A stretch of 39,385 nt of DNA from Desulfatiglans sp. GTDB lineage: Bacteria; Desulfobacterota; DSM-4660; Desulfatiglandales; HGW-15. The notes beneath the pieces were generated by a model that had not been told where the DNA came from, ran no database searches, and saw only the letters and a list, made by a program, of their open reading frames with translations. Both the position numbers and the translations under genes were made by a program. The stretch lies in contig JAAZBV010000027.1 in assembly GCA_012513605.1 (NCBI GenBank), positions 1 to 39,385 on the forward strand, read 5' to 3'. Positions 1 through 8,423 of this stretch are shown here, in pieces. Position 1 is the first letter of the stretch, and each line of letters starts with the position of its first letter.

Positions 1-16
1 GTGCGGAGGAAGAATC

Positions 17-556
17 ATGAAATCCAGTTTGATTATTATCTCCCTGTTTTCTGTTTCCATCTCAATCCAGGCCGCGACACCGACCTTGAAAGGCTGCGCT
101 GCCATTGAAAACCCTGACGAGCGCCTTGCATGCTATGACACACTGGCCGGTCGCTTATCCGCTGACACCGTGAAATCAAATGATGCAACGCCCAAGGTGG
201 TTGATTCTGTGGCATCCAAAGTGGACATCATTGTACCAGCAGCCCCGGCCGTGACGCCTGTTGATCCCGCAGTTGAGCCTGCGCCAGATGCTGAAGCTAT
301 CTTCGGTTTAGAGCATAAACAGAAAGAGAAGCAGCCTGATGAGCTGCAACTTAAGTGGACCAAAAAAATGCAGGATGCCTATGGCAAATGGATCATCTTT
401 ATGGAAAATGGCCAGGTGTGGCGTCAAACCGATACCGCTGTTTTCTCCTTCAATAACCCGGAGCAGCGGGTAGTTATTTCCCGCGGCGCTCTGGGTTCAT
501 TCTTTCTTGTAGAGCCAGAGGGTAGCAGACGGATACGTGTGATGCGAGCTAAATAG
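17..556 (+). CDS. Small secreted protein, VasI-like type
   Basis: A 179-residue protein with a cleavable signal peptide (residues 1-19, ending SIQA before ATPTL), so it is probably periplasmic or secreted. Just after the signal is a C-x-x-I-x(5)-R-L-x-C-Y-D pattern (Cys27 to Asp41), which I associate with VasI/TagO-like accessory proteins of type VI secretion and with small envelope proteins. An Ala/Pro/Val-rich linker (about residues 60-95) leads to a compact C-terminal domain with a W-x-Q-x-D-like turn, the phrase GQVWRQ and a closing basic strand (RRIRVMRAK). The start is supported by GGAGGAAG a few bases upstream. No type VI genes are in the window, so the role is unknown. Its GC-richer coding differs from the following HEPN/MNT pair, so it is probably a separate unit. 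Family assignment is from pattern memory only. Confidence 0.7.
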   Translation: MKSSLIIISLFSVSISIQAATPTLKGCAAIENPDERLACYDTLAGRLSADTVKSNDATPKVVDSVASKVDIIVPAAPAVTPVDPAVEPAPDAEAIFGLEHKQKEKQPDELQLKWTKKMQDAYGKWIIFMENGQVWRQTDTAVFSFNNPEQRVVISRGALGSFFLVEPEGSRRIRVMRAK

Positions 557-561
557 TGTCC

Positions 562-592
562 ATCCTCTGTAGCTGTGCTACTGCGGAGGACG
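562..592 (+). terminator. Hairpin after the first gene, no T-run
   Basis: Just after the stop codon, TCCTC and GTAG (564-573) can pair with CTAC and GAGGA (578-590) around a short loop. No T-run follows, so it is not a textbook intrinsic terminator, but its position fits a transcript end. Confidence 0.3.
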
Positions 593-678
593 GGCAAGCA
601 GTAAGTCATCAGCGTTCAGCTTTATGTAAAAGACTTTTTATCTGGTTCCTGCGGTCTCAGTGGAAACCTGTTTTTTAA

Positions 679-746
679 ACGCTCTGCGGTAAGGCACGAT
701 AAAGAAAAATAAATCATTGAATGACTGATGAACTGACGCAGAGCGT
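679..746. repeat. 10-bp inverted repeat, 48-bp spacer
   Basis: ACGCTCTGCG at 679-688 is the exact reverse complement of CGCAGAGCGT at 737-746. The spacer is AT-rich. This is the main structure in the 244-base gap between the first gene and the HEPN gene. It could be an operator pair or the remnant of a mobile element; nothing else supports either reading. Confidence 0.5.
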
Positions 747-800
747 CAAAGCATTTTAAAAAAAGCATAGCCATATGGGGGTGATTTTAGGATTCACTTC

Positions 801-1192
801 ATGAAAAAGACAACACTCAATTGGATTAAATCCGCAGATTACGATCTTAAGACCGCTGCTTCTTTATTAATCAGGAAAAGGTATCTATACGTTGTTTTTA
901 TGTGTCATTTGACTCTGGAAAAATATTTAAGGCAATAGTCTCCGAAAGGACAAATGATTTACCGCCTTACACTCATAACCTTAATCGACTTTTGGAAATT
1001 GGCGACATTAAATTACCGGTAGATATGCAGTTATTCATAAATGCGATAAATCTTCAAAGTGTTCCTATCCGTTATCCTGATGATTTCACGAGGTTATCAA
1101 ATGAGTTTAACAGCAAAACAGCCGCTGAATATATACGGCAAACAAAAAGGATTATAAGATGGTTAAAGAAAAATATACTCCATCTGAGATAA
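801..1192 (+). pseudogene. HEPN-domain gene broken by a -1 frameshift
   Basis: Reading from the ATG at 801 gives MKKTTLNWIKSADYDLKTAA and continues to a CHLTLEKYL helix, the usual N-terminal half of the small HEPN family that pairs with MNT nucleotidyltransferases. The frame stops at a TAG at 936-938. The continuation (KAIVSER, then PPYTHNLNRLLE and IRYPDDFTRL) lies in another frame that takes over at about 929 and ends with TAA at 1190-1192. Restoring one A in the run near 927-931 (TTTAAGG to TTTAAAGG) rebuilds a continuous protein of about 130 residues. The rebuilt sequence lacks a clear catalytic R-x(4-6)-H motif. The gene overlaps the start of the MNT gene, the normal arrangement for this pair. 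A sequencing error is an equally simple explanation. Confidence 0.8.
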
Positions 1193-1500
1193 AAAAAATT
1201 ATACATGGTCTCGTGAAAACATTGACTGCAAATAGCATTACTGTAGACAAAATTGTCCTTTATGGTTCTTATGCAAAAGGTACTCCCCAACCTCATTCTG
1301 ATATTGATCTTGCCGTCATTTCACCGGATTTTAAAGGTAAGAAGATTATGGAAATACAGACGACACTTGCGGGATTGCTGGGGCAATATTTGTCTATAAC
1401 GGAAGTGATAGGATATTCATCTGATGAATTTCTGTCTGCATCGCCAGAGACATTTATCGGTGAAATAAAAAGAACCGGTAAGATTATTTATGCCTCATAA
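1159..1500 (+). CDS. MNT-type minimal nucleotidyltransferase, antitoxin-like
   Basis: A 113-residue minimal nucleotidyltransferase of the DNA polymerase beta fold. The signature is complete: GSYAKG (the G-S-x-A-x-G loop) followed by SDIDLAV, whose two Asp residues bind metal. In HEPN/MNT toxin-antitoxin pairs such proteins counteract the HEPN partner, in studied cases by AMP or oligo-AMP addition. Here it overlaps the 3' end of the HEPN reading frame by 34 bases, and AAGG about 8 bases upstream can serve as ribosome binding site. Because the HEPN gene appears broken, this may now be an orphan antitoxin. It ends 18 bases before the convergent LolB-like gene. Confidence 0.85.
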   Translation: MVKEKYTPSEIKKIIHGLVKTLTANSITVDKIVLYGSYAKGTPQPHSDIDLAVISPDFKGKKIMEIQTTLAGLLGQYLSITEVIGYSSDEFLSASPETFIGEIKRTGKIIYAS

Positions 1501-1518
1501 TATAGTCGTGTAGAAAAA

Positions 1519-2358
1519 CTAATACACATCATCCAGGCTTACCTGCTTAAAAGAGGGCATGATTGCAAGTGTGAAGATCTCATCAGGGATATCTTTATTG
1601 AATGCCACCTTTTTTCTTTTAAGGGTCATACCCCTGTTTTCCTTTTTGTCTTTAAGAAGTGTGTTTGCAGCATAACTGATTTCTCCAGCCATAATAAAGC
1701 CTTTAAAAATCATGCCGGGTGATCCGGGTGAAAAGAGAGCCGCCTCTTTTATCTCTTTTGAAGTAGTGAGGGTTATAGTGCCTATGGTTTTTTTGTCAGC
1801 ACCCTTTAATGTCAGTACACCTCCTCTATCTTCATGGATGTCAGGCTCTCCGGAGTATATTGGATATCCCCTTAAAAATGACCAGATCATATCAGGTGAG
1901 AAGTCCATCTCCGGTAAAAATCTGGAGAGATTCGCTGCTGTGAATTCACCATCATACTGCCTCTTTTCCATGAAATCGATGATCGTTAGCCTGTTATCTC
2001 TGATCAATAAATAAAAAAGAGGCTTACCCCATGAGTGGGTGATCTCCATTTTCAGCTTGAGAGGCTCCCTGTTACCGGCGATTAAGATGTCAGCAGATCT
2101 GTCCAGAATCCAACCATCAATGGATACTTGTCCTGTAAAATAAAATTCAGAGACCATCTGTGCCTGGGCTTTTGCCTCTGCCCTGATATTTTGTATCTCT
2201 TCACCTGACAGGATCTTTTGCTGCCTGTAAGGCGCAAGGGATGAGCATCCGGCAAAAAAAAAGGCAAATGCAAGCAGTATAATTATCAGGATAAGGGGTT
2301 TTGGTGGAAACAGGCCAGCTGGTTGATAATGGGTTGTGGCTATAGGTGTTTCCTGCAT
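1519..2358 (-). CDS. LolB-like outer-membrane lipoprotein
   Basis: A 279-residue lipoprotein. After about 20 polar residues comes a hydrophobic stretch ending in the lipobox F-A-G-C with Cys38 as the lipid-anchored residue. The rest is beta-rich with features of LolB/DUF4292-type proteins from this phylum: an N-terminal 'FTGQVSIDGW' strand, a central amphipathic region and a late 'AGEISYAAN' strand. LolB inserts lipoproteins into the outer membrane; the family match is distant, so that role is tentative. The gene starts 5 bases after the stop of the TPR gene and is clearly co-transcribed with it. The long N-region before the hydrophobic core is unusual for a lipoprotein signal. This is the last gene of the minus-strand operon. 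Confidence 0.7.
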   Translation of the reverse strand: MQETPIATTHYQPAGLFPPKPLILIIILLAFAFFFAGCSSLAPYRQQKILSGEEIQNIRAEAKAQAQMVSEFYFTGQVSIDGWILDRSADILIAGNREPLKLKMEITHSWGKPLFYLLIRDNRLTIIDFMEKRQYDGEFTAANLSRFLPEMDFSPDMIWSFLRGYPIYSGEPDIHEDRGGVLTLKGADKKTIGTITLTTSKEIKEAALFSPGSPGMIFKGFIMAGEISYAANTLLKDKKENRGMTLKRKKVAFNKDIPDEIFTLAIMPSFKQVSLDDVY

Positions 2359-2363
2359 GAAAA

Positions 2364-4163
2364 TTATTCCAGCTTTTTTTTCACATCTTCTATCTTTTTG
2401 TTGATTGCATCCGGGTCCTGATGCTTAAGGCTGAGTGCCTTCTGATACATCTCAAGGGACATCTTAAGGTTATCCATCTTCATATAAACATCCCCGAGGT
2501 GCTCTGCTATTGTGGGGTCTCCCCCTTCAATAAGGGAAAATGCCTTTTCTAGGGAGGTAAGTGCAAGGTCATATTGCCCCTGCCGATAATATACCCAGCC
2601 CAGGCTGTCTATATAATAGCCGTTATCAGGCTTGATATTTATGGCCTTCTGTATAAGTATTAATGCCTCATCAAGGTTTACATTCTGTTCCGCATAGGTG
2701 TAGCCGATGTAGTTCATGGCATCTGCATTATCAGGGTCAAGTTCAAGCACCCTTCTCATCTGCGCAATGGCTTCATCCTTGTTCTCTTTCCTGTCAAGGA
2801 GTGTGCCGAGGCGGTAGATCAGGTCAATATCCTCCCCTTCAATCGTAAGCCCTTCATCCAGTGCCTCTTGCGCCTTTACATAATCCTCCTTTGATTCATA
2901 TATGGAGGAGAGCAGGGTATAAAAATCAATTTCATCCCTTTTATACTCAATCCCTTTTCTTAATATCTCCACGGCCTCATCTGTCTTTCCCATTCTGTTT
3001 AAAAGGTATGCCGTGTGCAGCCTGGCGTTTACATAAAGCTCATTTCCTTCCGGGATCATCCTGAAATGGTAGAGCGCCTCCTCAAACTGGTTGTTTTGCT
3101 CATAGGCAAGCGCCAGATAGTAACGGGATTTCTGGTCATCAGGCCATGCGGTTACAATCATGTCAAGCTCATTTATGGATTCAGATAGCCTTCCGCTCTG
3201 AAGATAAAAAAGGCCTATTGCCTGTCGGCTCCGGTCCCCAGGGAAGGAGTTCTCTTTTATCTCATCCATCATGGATGCAATATCATCCTTTTTTCCAAGG
3301 AGTTCATATATCCCCAGCAGACGCTCTCTTGCGAGTCTGTTTGAAGGGTCCATTTTTAAAAGGTCCTGGTAGGTATTAGCTGCTTCTTCAAGCTTCCCCT
3401 GTATATAGTAGAGACCGGCAAGATCAAAAAGGGCCGGTTCCAGTGCATCGTTTATGGAAAGGGCGGCAAGGTATTCCTTTTCTGCCATATCAAAATTGTT
3501 CATTGCCTGATATATCTTTGCCTTGTAGTAATGGGCAAAAAACATTTCAGGATATTCATCTGTAAGGGTGTCAAGCTGCGCCATTGCCTCATCAAACATA
3601 CCTGCCCTGGCAAGGACAGTTGAGTATGCCATCTTTACCCTCTGGTTTAGCGGGTCAATGGTTATAACCTCTTTATACTGCTCTATAGCCTTTTCAGTAT
3701 CTCCACCCATACCGTAAAGGTCGGCAATGAGAAGCCTCGTTTCAATATCACCCGGATTGAGTTTAAGGCTTTCTTCCGCATATTTAAGTGCAAGTTCAGG
3801 GTTCCTTGTCTCGGTTAAAAGGAGGGCCATTCTTTTTTTAAGATATGCCGACTCAGGGTCATACTCCATCACCTTCTTAAGGCTCTCAATGGCTGCAATG
3901 TAGTCACCATTTGAGATATTAATGGTTGAGAGCATGTAATTTATATATGCAAGCTGCTTATCGTCAGGGGTTTTCAAGACGGAATTTGTATATCTAAGGT
4001 CATATAGATCGGGATCGGTCTGAATGGTTAGGGGCACAGTTGCAGCGCCCTTGCCTGAATCTGCTAATAGAGGAGAGGCGCTTATAGATAAGGATGCAAA
4101 AATAAATAGAGCAGTTAATGGTTTTCTTAAAGCGCCTCGCCCAAAATTTTCTAAGATAATCAT
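2364..4163 (-). CDS. Large periplasmic TPR-repeat protein
   Basis: A 599-residue protein with a signal peptide (probable cleavage after Ala34, PLLA before DSGKG), followed by TPR repeats over nearly the whole mature length. Repeated cores include 'GDYIAAIESLKKVMEYDPES', 'LALKYAEESLKLNPGD' and 'YDLALTSLEKAFSLIEGGD', with the usual small and aromatic residues at repeat positions. TPR superhelices are protein-docking scaffolds. The gene lies 8 bases after the sigma-factor gene and 5 bases before the LolB-like lipoprotein gene, which suggests a role in envelope assembly or lipoprotein handling. It has no enzymatic domain. A repeat protein this long could also serve exopolysaccharide or pilus assembly, but no such neighbours are present. 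Confidence 0.85.
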   Translation of the reverse strand: MIILENFGRGALRKPLTALFIFASLSISASPLLADSGKGAATVPLTIQTDPDLYDLRYTNSVLKTPDDKQLAYINYMLSTINISNGDYIAAIESLKKVMEYDPESAYLKKRMALLLTETRNPELALKYAEESLKLNPGDIETRLLIADLYGMGGDTEKAIEQYKEVITIDPLNQRVKMAYSTVLARAGMFDEAMAQLDTLTDEYPEMFFAHYYKAKIYQAMNNFDMAEKEYLAALSINDALEPALFDLAGLYYIQGKLEEAANTYQDLLKMDPSNRLARERLLGIYELLGKKDDIASMMDEIKENSFPGDRSRQAIGLFYLQSGRLSESINELDMIVTAWPDDQKSRYYLALAYEQNNQFEEALYHFRMIPEGNELYVNARLHTAYLLNRMGKTDEAVEILRKGIEYKRDEIDFYTLLSSIYESKEDYVKAQEALDEGLTIEGEDIDLIYRLGTLLDRKENKDEAIAQMRRVLELDPDNADAMNYIGYTYAEQNVNLDEALILIQKAINIKPDNGYYIDSLGWVYYRQGQYDLALTSLEKAFSLIEGGDPTIAEHLGDVYMKMDNLKMSLEMYQKALSLKHQDPDAINKKIEDVKKKLE

Positions 4164-4171
4164 GGAAAATC

Positions 4172-5119
4172 CTATTTTATAAAATCAGAGTATTGTTCAT
4201 CAAAGTCAGGGATCTCGTCTGAGAGCCACTGTTTAATATTTGATACTATCCTTGCCTGTATCTGCCGCACCCTCTCCCTTGAAATGTTGTACTTGTCTCC
4301 AAGTTCCTGAAGCGTAGCAGGGGTGTCGGTCATTATGCGGTTTTCAAAGATATCAAGTTCCTTCCCTTTAAGGGTCTTTCTGTATTCCTCCAGCTTTGCA
4401 AGAAGCACGTTTCGACCCTGCATCTCGGACAGCTGGTCATCAGTATCAAGCCTTTCGTCGGGCAGAAAGGAGCTGTACTCCTCCTTCCCGCCATCACCCA
4501 CAGGGGCATTGATGCTAACCTCTCCACCCCCGAGCCTCTGGGTCATCTCCTCAATATCCTCCTCCTTAACGCTAAGGCGTTCTGCCAGCAGATGGGTCTC
4601 GGGCATCGTGCCCTGTGACAGGAGCTTTTCCCTTTCCTTTGCAAGGTTATAGAAAAGTTTTCTCTGGGTTTGGGTGGTGCCTATCTTTACAAGCTTCCAG
4701 TTTTTCATGATAAAGGAGAGCATGTATGCCTTTATCCAGTATGATGAGTAGTATGAAAATTTGATGCCTCTATATGGGTCAAATTTTTTGACCGCCTGGA
4801 TAAGGCCCAGGTTACCCTCCTGGATCAGATCAAGAAGGCTCTTGGTCCAGTACCTGTGAAAATCCATTGCGATTTTTACAACAAGCCTGAGATTGCTGGT
4901 AATAAGCCTGTAGGCCGCATCCTCATCATTGTTCTCCTTGACCCTTATTGCGAGCTCTGTCTCCTCCTCCTTGGTAAGGAGCCTGTATTTTTTTATCTCA
5001 TAAAGGTATAGCTGAAGCGGGTCATATGGGACAAGCGCCCTCTCCTCACTTGCTGTAGAAAGGTTCTTGTCCAGGCTTTCCTCTTCATATGGTACCTGTT
5101 CGGTTATATCCTGAGTCAT
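4172..5119 (-). CDS. rpoH: RpoH-type heat-shock sigma factor
   Basis: A 315-residue sigma70-family factor. Region 2 spans about residues 35-145 and includes the core-binding stretch DLIQEGNLGLIQAV and the -10 recognition segment around FSYYSSYWIK. The diagnostic RpoH box follows directly as QRKLFYNL (residues 152-159), which separates RpoH from RpoD and RpoS. Region 4 has the helix-turn-helix LQELGDKYNISRERVRQIQ (about 270-288). There is no region 1.1, as expected for RpoH. RpoH directs RNA polymerase to heat-shock and misfolding-response promoters. AAAGGA about 8 bases upstream supports the start. It heads a short minus-strand run with the TPR and LolB-like genes and follows tyrS after about 100 bases. 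Standalone RpoH genes are more often beside other genes, so the pairing with envelope genes is notable. Confidence 0.9.
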   Translation of the reverse strand: MTQDITEQVPYEEESLDKNLSTASEERALVPYDPLQLYLYEIKKYRLLTKEEETELAIRVKENNDEDAAYRLITSNLRLVVKIAMDFHRYWTKSLLDLIQEGNLGLIQAVKKFDPYRGIKFSYYSSYWIKAYMLSFIMKNWKLVKIGTTQTQRKLFYNLAKEREKLLSQGTMPETHLLAERLSVKEEDIEEMTQRLGGGEVSINAPVGDGGKEEYSSFLPDERLDTDDQLSEMQGRNVLLAKLEEYRKTLKGKELDIFENRIMTDTPATLQELGDKYNISRERVRQIQARIVSNIKQWLSDEIPDFDEQYSDFIK

Positions 5120-5222
5120 ATTTCATATCCTTTAATAAATCCATTACCGGGATTCAATATGGCTGTTATCAAATTCCAATCAAATATCCCTAACCCGACA
5201 GAGAGTAAAGTGTTATATAGTT

Positions 5223-6467
5223 TCAGGATGTGGATACCTTCATATAACGTTTTTTCCCTGCCCTCAAGAGCATTGCCCCATCCTTCTCATTCTTCATATC
5301 AATAATCTGGTCAAATGCCTCGATCTTTTCATTATTGATGTACCCGCCTCCCTGCATGATGAGGCGTCGCGCATCTGATCGGGTATTGCACAGACCTGCC
5401 TGTTCAAAAAGGATAAATGCAGGTATCCCCTTTTCAAGAGCAGCCTTGTCAATCTGGTACTCAGGTACAGAATCGCTTATCCCCTGCTCACCATTACCAA
5501 AAAGCTCCTTTGCCGCGTTCCTTGCCTTGAGCGCATCTTGTTCACCGTGGCATATCTTTGTCGCCTCAAAGGCAAGTATCTCCTTAGCCTGCCTGATATC
5601 TGCACCCTCAAGGCTCCCCAGGCGCTCCACCTCATCGACCGGAAGGAATGTAAAAAGAAAAAGAAATCTTTTAATATCTGTATCTTCCTGGTTGATCCAG
5701 TACTGGTAATATTCATATGGGCTTGTCATTTCAGAGTCAAGCCATACCGCACCCTTGGCTGTTTTACCCATTTTGGCGCCTGAAGCTGTAGTAATAAGGG
5801 GAAAGGTGATGCAGTGGGCAGAATCCCTTTCAAGCCTCCTTATAAGATCAGTGCCCGCAACAATGTTGCCCCACTGGTCGCTCCCCCCCATCTGGAGCCT
5901 GCAATCATAATGCTTAAACAGGTGCCAGAAATCATATGCCTGAAGGAGCATATAATTAAATTCGATAAAGCTTAAGCCTGTCTCCAGCCTCATTTTATAG
6001 CTTTCTGCCGTAAGCATCCTGTTTACGCTGAAATGCCTGCCTATATCCCTTAAAAAGTCGATATAGTTCAGCTTTGTAAGCCAGTCTGCATTGTTTACCA
6101 TCAGTGCCCTGCCCATATCAAAATCAAGGAATCGCATGAGCTGCTTTTTTATACTCAGGGCGTTACTCTCTATCTCATCCCTTGGCATGATTGGCCGCAT
6201 CTCTGTCTTACCGCTCGGGTCGCCAACAAGGGTTGTCCCACCGCCAACAACCGCAATGGGTCTATGGCCCGCACGCTGTATGTGTGTAAGCGCCATCACA
6301 GGGAGCAGGTGCCCTATGTGCAGGCTCTTTCCTGTGGGGTCAAAACCGACATAGCATGTTACAGATTTTTTAAACAACTCTCTTAGTTCACTTTCATCAG
6401 TATGCTGTTCGATGAAGCCTCTTTCCTTTAATATATCAAATATCTCTTTCACTTTTATTCTTCCCAT
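5223..6467 (-). CDS. tyrS: Tyrosyl-tRNA synthetase
   Basis: A 414-residue class I aminoacyl-tRNA synthetase that charges tRNA-Tyr with tyrosine using ATP in the cytoplasm. The HIGH motif is residues 50-53 (SLHIGH), and the KMSKS loop appears as KMGKT (232-236). Tyrosine-pocket signatures are present: GFDPTGKSLH and SDQWGN. The C-terminal part (about 350-410) is an S4-type RNA-binding domain, with the phrase ARRLIMQGGGYINNEKI. The length is normal for the TyrS form common in Proteobacteria. The start overlaps the end of the RodZ-like gene by 13 bases, which points to translational coupling and one transcript. Confidence 0.97.
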   Translation of the reverse strand: MGRIKVKEIFDILKERGFIEQHTDESELRELFKKSVTCYVGFDPTGKSLHIGHLLPVMALTHIQRAGHRPIAVVGGGTTLVGDPSGKTEMRPIMPRDEIESNALSIKKQLMRFLDFDMGRALMVNNADWLTKLNYIDFLRDIGRHFSVNRMLTAESYKMRLETGLSFIEFNYMLLQAYDFWHLFKHYDCRLQMGGSDQWGNIVAGTDLIRRLERDSAHCITFPLITTASGAKMGKTAKGAVWLDSEMTSPYEYYQYWINQEDTDIKRFLFLFTFLPVDEVERLGSLEGADIRQAKEILAFEATKICHGEQDALKARNAAKELFGNGEQGISDSVPEYQIDKAALEKGIPAFILFEQAGLCNTRSDARRLIMQGGGYINNEKIEAFDQIIDMKNEKDGAMLLRAGKKRYMKVSTS

Positions 6468-7405
6468 TTAGTCTGAAAATCATCGGGGAACCGCAGTTTT
6501 TTTACCTCTCCAGGCGCCCCGAGATTGTTGCTTGTCTCGCCATTAAATGTAAACTCTACACCACCGGCATTTCCGACCGTAACATCAAAACCTCTTTCGG
6601 CTGTCCAGGAATGTTTTGTCCCCGGTTGAAAGATGTATTCCTTTGGTGCGGTATCATCTGCTATTACTTTAACCCATGCCCTCATGCTTACTGTCGCAGT
6701 AAGGATTTTACCGGCTGCAGCCTGCGTATCCGAGGCGTTTTCAGGTGGGGAAGTTACCTGAGCCAGGATCTTTTCCACGGGAGTAGACTCTTCTGGCTGG
6801 AAACTCTCTGGTTGATCCACCTCCTCATTTATATTCGCCTCTGGTCTGGCGCCCTCTGTCAGATACTCGGTTGTTGATTCGGAAAATGTTTCATTAAGCG
6901 TCTGTACAGGCTCCTCAGCCTTTGTCTGTGGCGAATATCCCGTGTCAGTTTCTGTAACATGGGCCTCCTGTTCGTTTTCAGGCTGATGGGTTTTATCCCC
7001 AACAACTATCCTTCCATACAGATTGAGATAATAGATCACTGCTGCAAGTAATAATAACAGGGTAATGACATAATATATGGTTTTACCTTTCTTTTTCTTA
7101 CGGATAAGAGGTCTGACATTCTCTTCACCACCGGAGGGCACACATTTTTCAAAAAGCCTTATTGCCTTTCTGGTATCACAGCCGACAGCAATGGTGTATG
7201 AACGGATAAACCCCTTGATCAGAACCCTTGCCGGCAGCTTCTCCCAATCCTCATTCTCAAGCGCTTCTATAATAGGCTCCCTTATTTTTATAGTCTCAGA
7301 CAAGCAGCTTCTGGATATTCCCCTTTTTTCCCTTTCAGACTTAAGGAGTGGGCCTATGCTGATCTCTTCCCTGCCGCTGTTTTCAAGATTGTTTTCTGTT
7401 TCCAT
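6455..7405 (-). CDS. RodZ-like membrane helix-turn-helix protein
   Basis: A 316-residue protein with RodZ architecture. An N-terminal helix-turn-helix domain of the Xre type (about residues 17-85, 'LLKSEREKRGIS...IREPIIEALE...LIKGFIRSYT') is followed by a basic stretch (102-108), one transmembrane helix (110-128), a long Glu/Pro/Thr-rich periplasmic linker, and a C-terminal DUF4115 beta domain (about 235-310, with 'MRAWVKVIAD' and 'GETSNNLGAPGEVKKL'). RodZ links the MreB cytoskeleton to the cell-wall elongation machinery. The gene lies between the SurA-like gene and tyrS and overlaps tyrS by 13 bases. MreB is not in the window, so the partner is assumed from family knowledge. Confidence 0.9.
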   Translation of the reverse strand: METENNLENSGREEISIGPLLKSEREKRGISRSCLSETIKIREPIIEALENEDWEKLPARVLIKGFIRSYTIAVGCDTRKAIRLFEKCVPSGGEENVRPLIRKKKKGKTIYYVITLLLLLAAVIYYLNLYGRIVVGDKTHQPENEQEAHVTETDTGYSPQTKAEEPVQTLNETFSESTTEYLTEGARPEANINEEVDQPESFQPEESTPVEKILAQVTSPPENASDTQAAAGKILTATVSMRAWVKVIADDTAPKEYIFQPGTKHSWTAERGFDVTVGNAGGVEFTFNGETSNNLGAPGEVKKLRFPDDFQTKWEE

Positions 7406-7457
7406 ATATATTAAGTTCCGTAAAATACCTGCTGGTTATAAAAAAACGTTTACCCTG

Positions 7458-8417
7458 TTATAGTATCTTTTTTATATAACTCTCTTTTTTCAGTGCATCC
7501 ATGTAATCTTGATAGCGTTTCTCTATCTCAATATTGTAGAGGGTTTCATGTATTTCATTCCTTAACTTCTCAAGGGGGGTGTATCCTGTATCTGCTTTTT
7601 TAATCAGCTTTACAATCTGGATCCTGTTGCCCATATCAATCGGTTTGCTTACCTCACCATCCTTAAGAGTGTTGATCACATCAAGTATCTTATTATCAAT
7701 ATCAGTTAAGAGAATATTCCCAAGGTCTCCACCATCTTTAGCTCCTGGTCCGTTTGAAAATTCTTTTGCCAGTTCCTCAAACTTCTCCCCCTTTGAAATC
7801 CTTTCTCTTAAAACCTCTCCCTTTTTTTTCAGTTCATCAAGCCCTGATCCTGACTCCTGGGAAACAGGTACAAGAAAAATGCTTGCAATATGAGCTGACC
7901 CGGGTATTTCATAATTCTTTTTATTCGCCTCATAATAAGCGGCGATCTGTTCTTCTGCAATTATCAGCTTTATCCTGATTTCATTTTCAACAAGGTTGCG
8001 GCGTTCAAGGTCCTCTTTTAATTTTTCTCTAAATTTTTCAAGAGAGACCCCTTCATGTTTAAGCTGCTCAACAAGCTCCTCCTGGGTAAGCTTGTTATTT
8101 TGTTTTATATACTCAATATATGCGTCTACCTCTTCTGTGGTTGTATGCAGATCGAGTTCCTTGATTTTTGATTTTACTATCCTCTCTTCAATAATGATGT
8201 CCAGGATATCTTCCCTGATCTTGAAAAAATCCTCTTTATTTGAAGCCTGCAGGTCATCACTTCTCTTACCGGTCAATTCCTCTATCCTGCTGTTCAGTTC
8301 ATAAAGGGTTATTACATCGTCATTCACAAATGCCACTACCCTGTTACCCTCTTCTGCGAACAGACCCTGAGCCAGTAATAATAATGAAAAAACCACCGAA
8401 AAAATAATGATTCTCAT
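7458..8417 (-). CDS. SurA-like periplasmic peptidyl-prolyl isomerase
   Basis: A 319-residue periplasmic folding factor. The signal peptide ends at about residue 21 (LFA before EEGNR). Next comes a SurA N-terminal chaperone region starting 'VVAFVNDDVITLYEL' with an EERIVKSKI helix, then one parvulin-type isomerase domain (about 170-275; landmarks 'SAHIASIFLV', 'FEELAKEFSNGPGAKDGGDLG', 'GEVSKPI', 'IQIVKLI'). SurA escorts outer-membrane proteins through the periplasm. E. coli SurA has two parvulin domains; the single domain here is the common short form in this phylum. It starts 6 bases after the lipoprotein parvulin gene, so the two are probably made together. Confidence 0.88.
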   Translation of the reverse strand: MRIIIFSVVFSLLLLAQGLFAEEGNRVVAFVNDDVITLYELNSRIEELTGKRSDDLQASNKEDFFKIREDILDIIIEERIVKSKIKELDLHTTTEEVDAYIEYIKQNNKLTQEELVEQLKHEGVSLEKFREKLKEDLERRNLVENEIRIKLIIAEEQIAAYYEANKKNYEIPGSAHIASIFLVPVSQESGSGLDELKKKGEVLRERISKGEKFEELAKEFSNGPGAKDGGDLGNILLTDIDNKILDVINTLKDGEVSKPIDMGNRIQIVKLIKKADTGYTPLEKLRNEIHETLYNIEIEKRYQDYMDALKKESYIKKIL

Positions 8418-8423
8418 TGCCTT

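Noticed and set aside
924..938. Programmed -1 frameshift in the HEPN gene
   Set aside because: No canonical slippery heptamer is in the right frame and no clear downstream stimulator was seen; a lost base or sequencing error is simpler.
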